Shown in pieces: positions 1-15,300 of a DNA stretch of 64,000 nt. Origin of the DNA: Mactromeris polynyma. Taxonomy: Eukaryota; Mollusca; Bivalvia; Venerida; Mactridae. Within the stretch, counting starts at the first letter, position 1, and each line of letters opens with the position of its first letter. A model generated the notes under the pieces. That model saw nothing but the letters and a program-made list of their open reading frames with translations. It had not been told where the DNA came from and searched no databases. The translations under genes were made by a program, and so were the position numbers. The stretch is taken from NCBI GenBank assembly GCA_032209605.1, contig JASFXZ010000099.1:1-64000 (forward strand). The letters are read 5' to 3'.

Positions 1-304
1 CCAACAAATCTTTCAAGATCGTTATTGGTAAAATTAGACGACGGAGACTGAATATCTAAAGTGTCAAATGTGAAATTGTTCCATGGCCGAGGGAATGTAC
101 AAGTCGTCTCATGATTTAACCACGTGCGTTTTCCAAGCAACAGATCGGATATATAATACAGAATGGTTTTCTGAGCGGTGCTTGCAGCTTTTGGGAGTCC
201 TGGTCCATTTACGCTTACAAACACCCCAGCTTGGTCATCAGGATATAACCAGAGCAGAGACACATACGAAAACAAACCTCCACTGTGCCACACTTTACGA
301 TGCC
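1..304 (-). CDS. Beta-lactamase-like gene, exon 6 (HxG motif), truncated by the window edge
   Basis: Acceptor CAAATATTTCAG|GG at 305/304, phase 1. It encodes [20 protein letters not shown] and then [17 protein letters not shown] (342-344) is the third active-site motif, equivalent to KTG. Later residues (ending near NNDLERFVG) lie outside the core fold and may start the lipocalin-like C-terminal domain common in invertebrate homologues. There is no stop before position 1. Confidence 0.88.
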
Positions 305-3300
305 CTGAAATATTTGAAGTATTCATATATTTATTTATATATACTACATATACTCAATAGTTTTGCTTGTTTGCTGCATCTTGTATTATGAATGGCACAT
401 ACTAATTATTAAATAATACATCCACGAACAGCCGCCTTTCTGGTGAGGGAACATTATCAACACTTACCATTTTATGCAAACTTTTTAAGCAGCTATATTG
501 GACTTGCAAACTCTGTAATAGTTAATTATTCTCGACGACTTAACGCGGCGAGAGAAACACGTGGACACCATTAACATTAACTTTACAAAGACAAAAGTTA
601 GTCCCGATGTTGTAGAATAGTTAATGAAAAACTTTATAAAAGTGTAAGTATTGCCAAGTTCATTATGTATGTTACCGTTTTGAACATTTCTAGATTCTGC
701 GTAAAGCCGCTTTCATGAACTCCTTTAAGTACGCATACTTGTTTTGCTTAAACATTTAGTTCCAGTCTGTACTGAAATATTCTATTATAAAGACCATTAC
801 TAACCTCTGTAATTCGATGTGAACCAAGCATACCCGTATGCGGTCGTTAAGTCGTCCACCGGATAAATTGGTTGAGACATACTCTGGATGGAACCACCAA
901 AGGGTAACATATTGTGATTCTGGAAATAATAATTTGAAACATGTACGTTATAAATCTTTATACCTGGTATGACCTGTTGCGATGTTTCCTGTTTTCTCTT
1001 TCGGGAGAAACCCTAGTGAAGTTATCTAATTATACGACTGTGACCTTACTTATGACTCAATGTATCATTTCGTTTCAAGAAGGAGTATTTTTATCACCAC
1101 GCTGTGAGTTACAGAGGCTAGAACTGGTCTTGATAATCGATAAATGTATACATTTGTATTGATGATTGCGTCATATCTGCGGCTTTCAATACACTATGTA
1201 TTCACCATAACTTGTTCGTACACATTAGTCGATATGTATAGTGCCATTTGTTGATCCTTGATATTATCCTCATACCATTATTAGAATCGGAATACTTGCT
1301 AAACCTTGAAAGCTTCTGCAAAGAGAGTGCGGTTGATGAATTGGATATCATCCTCTGTTTGTCCCATTTTGAGGTTGAAACGCATCCATTTTGCCATATC
1401 TTCCGCATTAGACATTATACCACCAGCAGGTTCCAAGGGAGTGATTCTAGAAGAAAATATGCAAAATTTATTTGTAAGCATACAGCGGTGACGCTTATTA
1501 CAAAATACATATAAATACACACTGTAATATACAACTATAATATAAAATGAAATTGAGAATATTCGCAATGAAATGACTTTCTACTACATGTACAATGATT
1601 GATTGGTGTTAATACAATACTTATTACAATGTAGCTATATCTGATGCGTATTCAAATTGTTCGTTTTACACCTTTTAACACAATAACATTCATTGTAAGT
1701 TGGTCTTACTCTACACGTAATATATTATTAATCATGAAAAATAAAGCCAGATTCATATTCAGGTGAAACTATGGTACATTACACTAACTTGTCTGTAACA
1801 TGTCTTGGTGAAACTATAATACACCACACTAACCTGTCTGTCACATGTCTAGGGAAACTATAATACACCACACTACCTTGTCTGTTACGTATCTAGGGAA
1901 GCTATACTACATCACACTAACTTGTCTGTTACATGTCTAGGGCAACTATAATACATTACACTAACTTGTATGTTACATATTCAGATGAAACTATAATACA
2001 CTACACTAACTTGTCTGCTACATATTCAGGTGAAACTATAAAACACTACACTAACTTGTCTGTTATATGTCTAGGTAAGCTATACTACATCACACTAACT
2101 TGTCTGTTACATGTCTAGGGCAACTATAATACATTACACTAACTTGTCTGTAACATGTCTTGGTGAAACTATAATACACCACACTAACTTGTCTGTTACA
2201 TGTCAAGGGAAACTATAATACACCACACTAACCTGTCTGTCAAAAGTCTAGGGAAACTATAATACACCACACTACCTTGTCTGTTACGTGTCTAGGGAAG
2301 CTATACTACATCACACTAACTTGTCTGTTACATGTCTAGGGCAACTATAATACATTACACTAACTTGTCTGTTACATATTTAGGTGAAACTATGGTACAT
2401 TACACTAACTTGTCTGTAACATGTCTTGGTGAAACTATAATACACCACACTAACTTGTCTGTTACATATTCAGGTAGAACTATAATACATCACACAAACT
2501 TGTCTGTTACATGTCTAGGGCAACTATAATACATTACACTAACTTGTCTGTTACATATTTAGGTGAAACTATGGTACAGTACACTAACTTGTCTGTTATA
2601 TGTCTTGGTAAAACTATATTACACCACACTAACTTGTCTGCTACATATTCAGGTGAAACTATAATACACTACACTAACTTGTCTGTTACATGTCTTGGTA
2701 AAACTATATTACACTACACTAACTTGTCTGTTACATATTCAGATGAAACTATAATACACTAAACTAACTTTTCTGCTACATATTCAGGTGAAACTATAAT
2801 ACACTACACTAACTTGTCTGTTACATATTCAAAAGAAACTATAATATACCACACTAACCTGTCTGTTACATGTCTTGGTGAAACTATAATACATCACACT
2901 ACCTTGTCTGTTACATGTCTTGATGAAACTATAATACATCACACTAACCTGTCTGTTACATGTCAAGGGAAACTATAATACACCACACTACCTTGTCTGT
3001 TACATGTCTAGGGAAGCTATACTACATCACACTAACTTGTCTGTTACATGTCAAGGGCAACTATAATACATTACACTAACTTGTCTGTTACATGTCTAGG
3101 GAAGCTATTATACATCACACTAACTTGTCTGTTACATGCCTAGGTGAAACTATAATACATCACACTTACTTGTCTGTTACATATTCAGGTGAAACTATAC
3201 TACATCACACTAACTTGACTGTTACATATTCAAGTGAAACTATAATACACCACACTAACCTGTCTGTTACATGTTTTGGTGAAGCTATAATACATAACAC

Positions 3301-6300
3301 TACCTTGTCTGTTACATTTCTAGGGAAACTATAATACATCACACTTCCTTGTCTGTTACATGTCTAGGGAAGCTATAAAACACCGCACTTCCTTCCTTGT
3401 CTGTTACATGTCTAGGGAAGCTATAATACACCACACTAACTTGTCTGTAACATGTCTAGGGAAGCTATAATGCACCACACTACCTTGCCTGTTATATGTC
3501 TAGGTGAAGCTATAATACATCACACTACCTTGTCTGTTACATGTCTAGGGAAGCTATAATACATCACACTACCTTGTCTGTTACATTTCTAGGGAAGCTA
3601 TAATACACCACACTAACTTGTCTGTTATATGCCTAGGTGAAGCTATAATACACCACACTTACTTGTATGTGACATGTCTAGGTGAAGCTATAATACACTA
3701 CCCTTACTTGTATGTGACATGTCTAGGTGAAGCTATAATACACCACACTTACTTGTATGTGACATGTCTAGGTGAAGCTATAATACACCACACTTACTTG
3801 TATGTGACATGTCTAGGTGAAGCTATAATACACCACACTAACTTGTGTATGTTACATGTCTAGGTGAAGCTATAATACATCACACTAAATTGTGTATGTT
3901 ACATGTCTAGGTGAAGCTATAATACATCACACTAACTTGTGTATGTTACATGTCTAGGTGAAGCTATTATACACCACACTTACTTGTCTGTTACATGTCT
4001 AGGTGAAGCTATAATACACCACACTAACTTGTGTATGTTACATGTTTAGGTGAAATATAATACACCACGCTAACTTGTCTCTTACATGTATAGGTGAAGC
4101 TATAATACACCACACTTACTTGTCTGTTACATGTCTAGGGAAGCTATATTACACAACACTACCTTGTCTGTTACATGTCTAGGGAAGCTATATTACACAA
4201 CACTATCTTGTATGTTACATGTCTAGGGAAGCTATATTACACCACACTACCTTGTCTGTTACATGTCTAGGGCAACTATAATACATCACACTACCTTGTC
4301 TGTTACATGTCTAGGGAAGCTATAATACATCACACTACCTTGTCTGTTACATTTCTAGGGAAGCTATAATACACCACACTAACTTGTCTGTTATATGCCT
4401 AGGTGAAGCTATAATACACCACACTTACTTGTATATTACATGTCTAGGTGAAGCTATAATACACCACACTTACTTGTATGTGACATGTCTAGGTGAAGCT
4501 ATAATACACCACACTTACTTGTATGTGACATGTCTAGGTGAAGCTATAATACACCACACTAACTTGTGTATGTTACATGTCTAGGTGAAGCTATAATACA
4601 CCACACTTACTTTCTGTTACATGTCTAGGTGAAGCTATAATACATCACACTAAATTGTGTATGTTACATGTCTAGGTGAAGCTATAATTCACCACACTTA
4701 CTTGTCTGTTACATGTCTAGGTGAAGCTATAATACACCACACTAAATTGTGTATGTTACATGTCTAGGTGAAGCTATAATTCACCACACTTACTTGTCTG
4801 TTACATGTCTAGGTGAAGCTATAATACACCACACCAACTTGTGTATGTTACATGTCTAGATGAAGCTATAATACACCACACTTACTTGTATGTTACATGT
4901 CTAGGTGAAGCTATAATACACCACACTTACTTGTATATTACATGTCTAGGTGAAGCTATAATACACCACACTTACTTGTATATTACATGTCTAGGTGAGG
5001 CTATAATACACCACACTTACTTGTATATTACATGTCTAGGTGAGGCTATAATACATCACACTTACTTGTATATTACATGTCTAGGTGAAGCTATAATACA
5101 TCACACTAACTTGTATATTACATGTCTAGGTGAAGCTATAATACACCACACTTACTTGTATATTACATGTCTAGGTGAAGCTATAATACACCACACTTAC
5201 TTGTATATTACATGTCTAGGTGAGGCTATAATACACCACACTTACTTGTATATTACATGTCTAGGTGAAGCTATAATACACCACACTTACTTGTATATTA
5301 CATGTCTAGGTGAGGCTATAATACACCACACTTACTTGTATATTACAGGTCTAGGTGAAGCTATAATACACCACACTTACTTGTATGTTACATGTCTAGG
5401 TGAAGCTATAATACACCACACTTACTTGTATGTTACATGTCTAGGTGAAGCTATAATACACCACACTAACTTGTCTGCTACATGTCTAGGTGAAGCTATA
5501 ATACACCACACTTACTTGTCTGCTACATGTCTAGGTGAAGTTATAATACACCACACTTACTTGTATTTGACATGTCTGGGTAAAGCTATAATACACCACA
5601 CTTACTTGTATGTTACATGTCTAGGTGAAGCTATAATACACCACACTAACTTGTGTATGTTACATGTTTATGTGAAACTATAATGCACCACGCTAACGGT
5701 TCTGTTACAAGTCTTTGCAAACTGTACATGCCTACTTACTGATAAATGTTATAATTCCCATTTTCCAATGTTTGGTTCGGCTTTATATAAGGTTTAGCTA
5801 CGTTCCCCCCTGCAGCGTTTTCTTTTGGTTGCAATGGTTTTGATGAGGTCATACCAAGCGGCTTCAGAATGCGTGACATCATGAGGTTTTGCCAAGAATC
5901 TTTACCAAGTATTTCCGATAGATAACCAAGTAGAGCATATAACATGTTGTTGTACACAAACGATGCATGGAATTCGCTTATTTTCGGAATATATTTAGTC
6001 CGTCTGATTGAATAAACAAAATAATACAGTTGTTTATATATTAATAAAACTCCATCTTTATCAAACAATAACTACATGTATATCTACTTAGACACCGATC
6101 AAACAGAATGAACATAGATTAGCTAACATAGCCATTTCAGCACGATATCTTACCACTCTGGATCACATAACATCATCGAAAATGTTTGTCCAACTGATAT
6201 CTTGATGACAAACCTATTTGCAACTGAAGTTTCTTTACAGGAATACATTTTGTTTGTCACTGATAGTGCATAAACTGTTTTAATTGGCCAGCATCGACGC

Positions 6301-9300
6301 ATTCTGCACAAGAGAAAATCGAAGTTTTCGGCAACTAAACAGGTGGTCATTTTTTATCTATTGATTCATTTTGCTATGTACCAACTGTTATTCACTTGTC
6401 AATTCCAGTTGTAATCCCTAACCCTTAACTTATCTTGCTTAAAGTTTACTGCAGTTGATGAATCAAAGGACCGAAACTCTTAATATCGCGCTACGCTATT
6501 ACGGTAGGATGAGACATGTTCAGGATTGTCATCTAGTGAACTGGTACGGGTTGAAACCGGGTCAGTTGAAATCGTACCTGGTGAGGCGAAGCCGAGTCAT
6601 ATATGAAATCTACATACCAGGTATCAATCCACACCAGGTTAATGTATGACAATGTATTGAAATAACCCCACGATGACCATGTACGTTAACCAAGGGAGAC
6701 AACACGGAACATAGAACATGCGACCTTCTATTTTGCATCTTTTGTTAGGGTTGCAAAGTGGATGAAGTTACATGTATATAACCCCCTTTATAGACAGATG
6801 GGAACAGTACACGGATGGTTTTTACAGCATATTACTATTCTATGTAAACTCCACTGGGATTCAGAGCATCTGTTCTTTGTAGCAAGATAAATAATTGCTC
6901 TTAAATTTACGTGAAGTAGTGATTGTAAACAACACACTGCACATACGCATTTGGGCTCCGTACGTGGTGCAGTCACGGCCAGAATAATTCGTACTATATA
7001 ACCAGTATGTGAACACGAGTATGTCAGAGAAACTTTTAGCATATAAGTAAATATGATTTTAGAAAAAAATGAATTTAACTATGTTACTGTAAGAGTTTCT
7101 ATTTTCAAATACAACACATATTTGAACATTGACTTTTTCCATGTAAAATTCTGATCGCAAAAAAATGTCGCAATAGTATTGTCAGAAAATATTTCACTGA
7201 AACATGTACTTAGTAAGAAATTTTGAAATAAAAATGGCTATAAAATTATGAACATTCTGTTTTTTTTTGTATTTGAATTTAAGTATCTGCATCGTTTGGA
7301 AAATATCGTATCGGCATGTAGTTATATCGATACGTATCATCCCATCATGTAATACCCGTTGACAGCGACAACAATGTTTGTTTACGTTTCACAATCCCAG
7401 TTTGTCTGCTTATCGTGCAGTTAAAACCCGGAAAAGTAAAATTTTGGTGTATGAAGAAGAACAAATACCATTTAAATACAAATTTGAGTAATTGTGAGTA
7501 ATATCGATGTCTGCAAGAACGTTTAAATGTTTTACAATAATCATGCTCAACAAAAAAGTGTCGGCATACTTTCAAGTCTGTCTAACGGATATTTAACAGG
7601 CATTTTCCTGATATTAAATGAGTTTACCGAAAAATTATCTTTGCTTTGTTTCATCAGGTTTTACGCAGTTTTTCAACAATTTTTCAGTCATATACTACAG
7701 CAAGTTGTCCTAACAATGTTTCAGTCATATACTACAGCAAGTTGTCCTAACAATGTTTCAGTCATATACTACAGCAAGTTGTCCTAACAATTGTTCAGTC
7801 ATATACTACAGCAAGTTGTCCTAACAATTGTTCAGTCATATACTACAGCAAGTTGTCCTAACAATTGTTCAGTCATATACTACAGCAAGTTGTCCTAACA
7901 ATTGTTCAGTCATATACTACAGCAAGTTGTCCTAACAATTGTTCAGTCATATACTACAGCAAGTTGTCCTAACAATTGTTCAGTCATATACTACAGCAAG
8001 TTGACCTAACCATTGTTCAGTCATATACTACAGCAAGTTGTCCTAACCATTGTTCAGTCATATACTACAGCAAGTTGTCCTAACCATTGTTCAGTCATAT
8101 ACTACAGCAAGTTGTCCTAACAATTGTTCAGTCATATACTACAGCAAGTTGTCCTAACAATTTTTCAGTCATATACTACAGCAAGTTGACCTAACAATTT
8201 TTCAGTCATACACTACAGCAAGTTGTCCTAACCATTGTTCAGTCATATACTACAGCAAGTTGTCCTAACAATTGTTCAGTCATATACTACAGCAAGTTGT
8301 CCTAACCATTGTTCAGTCATATACTACAGCAAGTTGTCCTAACAATTTTTCATTCATATACTACAGCAAGTTGACCTAACAATGTTTCAGTCATATACTA
8401 CAGCAAGTTGACCTAACAATTGTTCATTCATATACTACAGCAAGTTGACCTAACAATGTTTCAGTCATATACTACAGCAAGTTGACCTAACCATTGTTCA
8501 GTCATATACTACAGCAAGTTGACCTAACAATTGTTCAGTCATATACTACAGCAAGTTGTCCTAACCATTGTTCAGTCATATACTACAGCAAGTTGACCTA
8601 ACCATTGTTCAGTCATATACTACAGCAAGTTGTCCTAACCATTGTTCAGTCATATACTACAGCAAGTTGTCCTAACAATTGTTCAGTCATATACTACAGC
8701 AAGTTGTCCTAACCATTGTTCAGTCATATACTACAGCAAGTTGACCTAACAATTTTTCCGTCATATACTACAGCAAGTTGTCCTAACCATTGTTTAGTCA
8801 TATACTACAGCAAGTTGACCTAACAATGTTTCAGTCATATACTACAGCAAGTTGACCTAACAATTTTTCAGTCATATACTACAGCAAGTTGTCCTAACAA
8901 TGTTTCAGTCATATACTACAGCAAGTTGACCTAACAATGTTTCAGTCATATACTACAGCAAGTTGAACTAACAATGTTTCAGTCATATACTACAGCAAGT
9001 TGAACTAACAATTTTTCAGTCATATACTACAGCAAGTTGACCTAACAATTTTTCAGTCATATACTACAGCAAGTTGTCCTAACAATTTTTCAGTCATATA
9101 CTACAGCAAGTTGACCTAACAATTTTTCAGTCATATACTACAGCAAGTTGACCTAACAATTTTTCAGTCATATACTACAGCAAGTTGACCTAACAATGTT
9201 TCAGTCATATACTACAGCAAGTTGACCTAACAATTTTTCAGTCATATACTACAGCAAGTTGACCTAACAGTTTTTCAGTCATATACTACAGCAAGTTAAC

Positions 9301-12300
9301 CTAACAATTTTTCAGTCATATACTACAGCAAGTTGACCTAACAATTTTTCAGTCATATACTACAGCAAGTTGACCTTACAATTTTTCAGTCATATACTAC
9401 AGCAAGTTGTCCTAACAATTTTTCAGTCATATACTACAGCAAGTTGACCTAACAATTTTTCAGTCATACACTACAGCAAGTTGACCTAACAATTTTTCAG
9501 TCATATACTACAGCAAGTTATCCTAACAATTTTTCAGTCATATACTACAGCAAGTTGTCCTACAATTTTTCAGTCATATACTACAGCAAGTTGTCCTAAC
9601 AATTTTTCAGTCATATACTACAGCAAGTTGTCCTAACAATTTTTCAGTCATATACTACAGCAAGTTGTCCTAACAATTTTTCAGTCATATACTACAGCAA
9701 GTTGTCCTAACAATTTTTCAGTCATATACTACAGCAAGTTGACCTAACAATTTTTCACTCATATACTACAGCAAGTTGTCCTAACAATGTTTCAGTCATA
9801 TACTACAGCAAGTTGTCCTAACAATTTTTCAGTCATATACTACAGCAAGTTGTCCTAACAATATTTCAGTCATATACTACAGCAAGTTGTCCTAACAATT
9901 TTTCAGTCATATACTACAGCAAGTTGACCTAACAATTTTTCACTCATATACTACAGCAAGTTGTCCTAACAATGTTTCAGTCATATACTACAGCAAGTTG
10001 AACTAACAATTTTTCAGTCATATACTACAGCAAGTTGACCTAACAATTTTTCACTCATATACTACAGCAAGTTGACCTAACAATTTTTCACTCATATACT
10101 ACAGCAAGTTGTCCTAACAATATTTCAGTCATATACTACAGCAAGTTGACCTAACAATTTTTCAGTCATATACTACAGCAAGTTGACCTAACAATGTTTC
10201 AGTCATATACTACAGCAAGTTGACCTAACAATGTTTCAGTCATATACTACAGCAAGTTGTCCTAACAGTTTTTCAGTCATATACTACAGCAAGTTGACCT
10301 AACAATTTTTCAGTCATATACTACAGCAAGTTGTCCTAACAGTTTTTCAGTCATATACTACAGCAAGTTGACCTAACAATTTTTCAGTCATATACTACAG
10401 CAAGTTGTCCTAACAATGTTTCAGTCATATACTACAGCAAGTTGACCTAACAATGTTTCAGTCATATACTACAGCAAGTTGTCCTAACAATGTTTCAGTC
10501 ATATACTACAGCAAGTTGACCTAACAATATTTCAGTCATATACTACAGCAAGTTGACCTAACAATTGTTCAGTCATATACTACAGCAAGTTGACCTAACA
10601 ATTTTTCAGTCATATACTACAGCAAGTTGTCCTAACAATTTTTCAGTCATATACTACAGCAAGTTGACCTAACAATGTTTCAGTCATATACTACAGCAAA
10701 TTGACCTAACAATTTTTCAGTCATATACTACAGCAAGTTGACCTAACAATGTTTCAGTCATATACTACAGCAAGTTGGCCTAACAATGTTTCAGTCATAT
10801 ACTACAGCAAGTTGTCCTAACAATTTTTCAGTCATATACTACAGCAAGTTGACCTAACAATGTTTCAGTCATATACTACAGCAAGTTGACCTAACAATGT
10901 TTCAGTCATATACTACAGCAAGTTGACCTAACAATTTTTCAGTCATATACTACAGCAAGTTGACCTAACCATTTTCCTGGCATTTATTATCAACCAGTAC
11001 TAACTGACTTGCTCTTCCGCAAGCAATTGCCAACTTCTCCACACATAAACGAGATGAGAAATCGATTTATATTATAATAGTTGAAATATTTTCTAAATGG
11101 TCATTTCCGCGAGCGGGCAACTTTTATGAATGAAACGTAGACGATTATAGTAACCACTAGATGGCAATGAAAAAATCCATCCGGTAATTGAAATTAATCG
11201 CGCAGTGCGATAAAAAAAAGATATATTCATCAATCTATTTACAGTATTTTACCATCATTTTTACCATCATTAACGACAAAATCTTACAAATTTCCAACTA
11301 CATCATCGGGTATATTTTCCCAACTCTTATACTTTGCTGCAGACATGTAAACATATTTCTGCTATCGACCTACGATCAACGCCACTTACTTGCTAAGAAA
11401 CTTTCTGTCGACATTTTGCGGATAACCACCAATAAAACCATAGTCAGTGACGGCCGACAACCCAGAACTGTGCGACAACATGTCTGCGACAGTGATCTCC
11501 CTTGTAGTTTCATCGTCGATAAATTCCAGACGAAGTTCCTCAATGTCAGATATCTTCGTCGTCCAGTCGTATCTATAAGTAAGAAAGATCATTAATACTG
11601 TGGCAGCCATGTGACATTTGGTGCATCATCGGTTTGCTGAGAGAGTGAAATTATCACGAAACATCAGACCTATATACGTAATTTTGACGTATCAATCTAT
11701 TTGTAAATTAGAAACTATACAATAAACATAAAACATACTATTGCTTTGTCTATTTTATCATTGTTCTTGTCATTTGCTGATTCTGACTTACTATCGTTTG
11801 ATTAACTCTGATTATCATAGTCATTACTAGTTATGTTCACATTGCTTCGGAATTTCAGCATAAATGTATGCATATAGCGTCATCGTACTGCGGCGGACGT
11901 GTATTTTATTCTGTTTTATATCATGAGTAACGTATATTTAAAACTTCAATGAATGAGTAAAAGTATGTGATATCATGTGAATAGTTTTAACTTGTTTTTC
12001 AATAGTTCACTTAACCGAAAAGTGCAACCAAGTGGGATGTCATAAATGTAATCAGTAACTTTAAACAAAGAAGAAACATGTCTATACTCGTCTACAAGTA
12101 TAGTTACCAGAGTCAAAGTATGATTCTACAGACGACTCTGAGACCGGCACATCAAGCCAAACCGATAATGAACCTTATCTGTAATCCGTTTGCTTGATAT
12201 CCAAAAAAAAAGTTTGGAATAATAATAAAACATAATATTGATATGTATTATTCATCAAATATATGATTATTTACAAATAAAAGTACTTCGGTGGCTCAAA

Positions 12301-15300
12301 CTCAAAACTTAAAAGTCGATGTTTCTAAGTAGTTCACTCTAACCATTGCGCTACGCAGTCGACTAGAAAAGTTCTAATTTGTTAATTCAATCAATAATCT
12401 GACAGAACATTTCCGTCATGGTACTCCGAATACCGTCTTTGCAAATGAACTCGTCCAAAGGTAATTTTTCGAAGATCGTTGTATCTATCACATTACATAT
12501 ACTCTACTTATTTCTTTAATACTCCCATACATGCATAAACATTTTATGAGATCAAAACCTCGTTTAAAATAAGAGAAGTATGTATTTAAATGTACCAATA
12601 TTTCGATTAGGCTGTTTTCGTATGGAAAACTTGTTTTGTAATAAAGTATCAAAACGATAAGTATAGAATGTTGATTCTAATTTTCAATTTTATGAGAAGA
12701 ATGAATTGATATTGATAGATGATTTATGTAAAGAACTAAAACTTTAAGTGTTACTAGTAATTCATTTTACTGGCAGGACCTCCCTCAATCACTTACCTGA
12801 TGTTGTCACTCGTTCATACGTAATTCAAGCCATACTACCTTTTACAAAAAGTCTGCAGGATTTCCAAGATGTACTTAATCGTTAGCTGGTATTCAGTTTT
12901 GTGTAAATGAACAGTATTGACTCAGAAACACTGAAAAATGTGTCGACCATTGACAGCTCATACATGAACAAGACATCCATATTAAATCTATTGTCTTCTC
13001 TGAGAAATATTTGTTCTGCATCATCAAACCGTCTATGTTTTAATAATCTGAAGGACAGCGAGTATTCAAGTCTTACAGGATTAAGTACAGATCATTTCAA
13101 TGAACTGTGCCAATGTTTGAAAGGAAAGCTTCGCAACTCACCAACTCGCAGTGTTAGAACAACAATTGGATTGTTTCTATTAAAATTAAAATCTGGAATT
13201 TCAAATAAAATATTAGCAACACTGTTTGGTTTAACAATTTCTAGTTTGAGAAGGGGTATCAAATCAGTCAGACGGGCGCTTATAGTATGGTTTGTGCCAC
13301 ATTATTTAGGATTGAGGCATGTGTCGAGAAGTGATATAATTCAACAACACACCAAACCTTTGGCACAGTCTATTTTTGGAACCAAAGAAGATGGTGACTC
13401 TGCAAACTGATTTTAGTTCTAGATGGTACATACATATATATTCAAAAATCCAACAATTTTTACTTTCAACGAAGATCTTTCAGTGTACATAAGGGCCGTC
13501 CACTTGTAAAGCCTATGGTTGTAGTTTATCATCAAATTCAGACGCACAAATTCTAAACCATATGTTGCATACATATGTAGAACAGATAAAGTCTTATGTG
13601 GAAAAGGATGATGTTTTTGTAGTTGACAGAGGTTTCCGAGACTCAATCTCACTACTACAGGATTTGGGAAGAAAGCCTGAAAAGCCAGCATTCTTACACA
13701 AAGGTCAGAGGCAGATGTCCACAGAAGATGCTAACACAAGTAGATTGGTGACAAAGGCTAGTACAAATTTTTGTTGACATGTTATATATAATTTTATTAA
13801 ACACTTAACTAAAATTTCACATTCTCGCAAATGTATTTGCGGTAATACTATCACAATTTTTGTATGCACTGACTGTTGGAGTAGAGAGACCATTGTAAGA
13901 AATAATTACTAGCTGTGGATTAAATGGTTTCTTCATAGCCACAAATCAAAATGTATAAGTTACAAGAGTTCTATTTAATAGCAATACATGTATCAAGTTT
14001 ATTAAAATAACTCAGTTCATGCAAAAGAAAGAATACATTGCTATAGGGAACGCAACATAGATAATAAAATGCATGTTCAACGACAACGTGCATACATATT
14101 GTGATTATGATATTAGAAAAGGATGAATCCTACACGAGCTTGGTTTTGTATTATTTGGTTGGTGTGTTCTTGATAACCATATTATTTCCTAAATAATACG
14201 CAGAGAAAATAGTCTGTGCATTAGAAAACAAGTTTTTTCCTCCAATTTCCAGTCCTGATTCTGACGACAGACAAATAGCAGATATGATGCTCAGTCAACT
14301 CAACAAGATAAATGAACTGAAATCATTCATTGAGACAGAAAATATTGAAAGAAAGCAAACTATATGGAGAAATGTGGACTGTACTGAACTTGAAATTTTC
14401 CAAGGCTCTCTGAAGACCAACTCAGATCATTAACATGTGGTGTGTATCAGCTGAGTTTTAGCCCATTTTACATTCAGGAACACTTGCAAGGTGGATGCAA
14501 TGTACATGTACATGTTGAAGATGAAAACTTGATACGAGTTCGTATTCAGAGCCGTCATGTGTCTGCAAAAAAGTATTTGTTGTGAATTAAGTTCAGCCAT
14601 AGCGAAATATTGGCTTGGTATTGCAAATGTCGGTCAGGAGCACGTGTTGTTGGTGTTTGTTCACACATTGCTGCCATTGTTTGGTATTTATCTTATGCTC
14701 GACTGAGATACGTTTACCCTGCAAGTCTAGGTATTCGTGATTGGGCAGCACACTTAACTGATGCGCGCAATCTTCCCGAACCAATTGACCAATCTGAGTC
14801 AGAGTCTGAATGCAATGATTAAAGTGTTCAGTGTAGTCGTATGTATATTGCAATGGCCCAAATATATTTAGTCAGGGTAAAACTGTTGACTATACAGGGT
14901 ATATTTAAATCTGTTCATTTTGCTCAGAGTACTTACAAAATGGAAATCAATTAATCAAGATTTGCGATGCTTATATATGTATTTACATGTATCTATGTTA
15001 ATTTCATTTGTTGCGTATCTGTGTATGTGCGTGATGTCGACATATTAATTGTTATTATTGTCGGTCACATGCCACTCGGAGTGGTACTTGGTGAATTGTT
15101 TAATTAGATATGTATTAGTTTGCTAACACTTATGTTTTGTCTAGTTATTCAGGATGACTGTCAGTGATTATCGTTTTTATCATACGAGACATATTCCACT
15201 TATTGTACTTATTACTTATAGGATGTCAATGATTATATTTGTTTTTAAAATATATATTCTATTTACCAGCACGCGGTAAAATTATTTTTTGCATTAATCA

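Noticed and set aside
4841..5683. 280-codon open frame of 15-residue repeats ([15 protein letters not shown])
   Set aside because: It is a by-product of a 45-bp repeat with no stop in one frame. Other parts of the array are interrupted, and the array lies in an intron on the opposite strand of a supported gene.
1755..10973. CRISPR-like arrays
   Set aside because: Units follow each other directly with no unique spacers, and the setting is a eukaryotic intron.
11188..11595. 135-codon plus-strand open frame
   Set aside because: It overlaps exon 2 of the minus-strand gene, which has family motifs and matching splice phases.
12290..12362. Functional tRNA gene
   Set aside because: A box is good but the B box is degenerate and arms do not pair as a cloverleaf; SINE head preferred. 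The same applies to 41,240-41,318 and 44,590-44,720.
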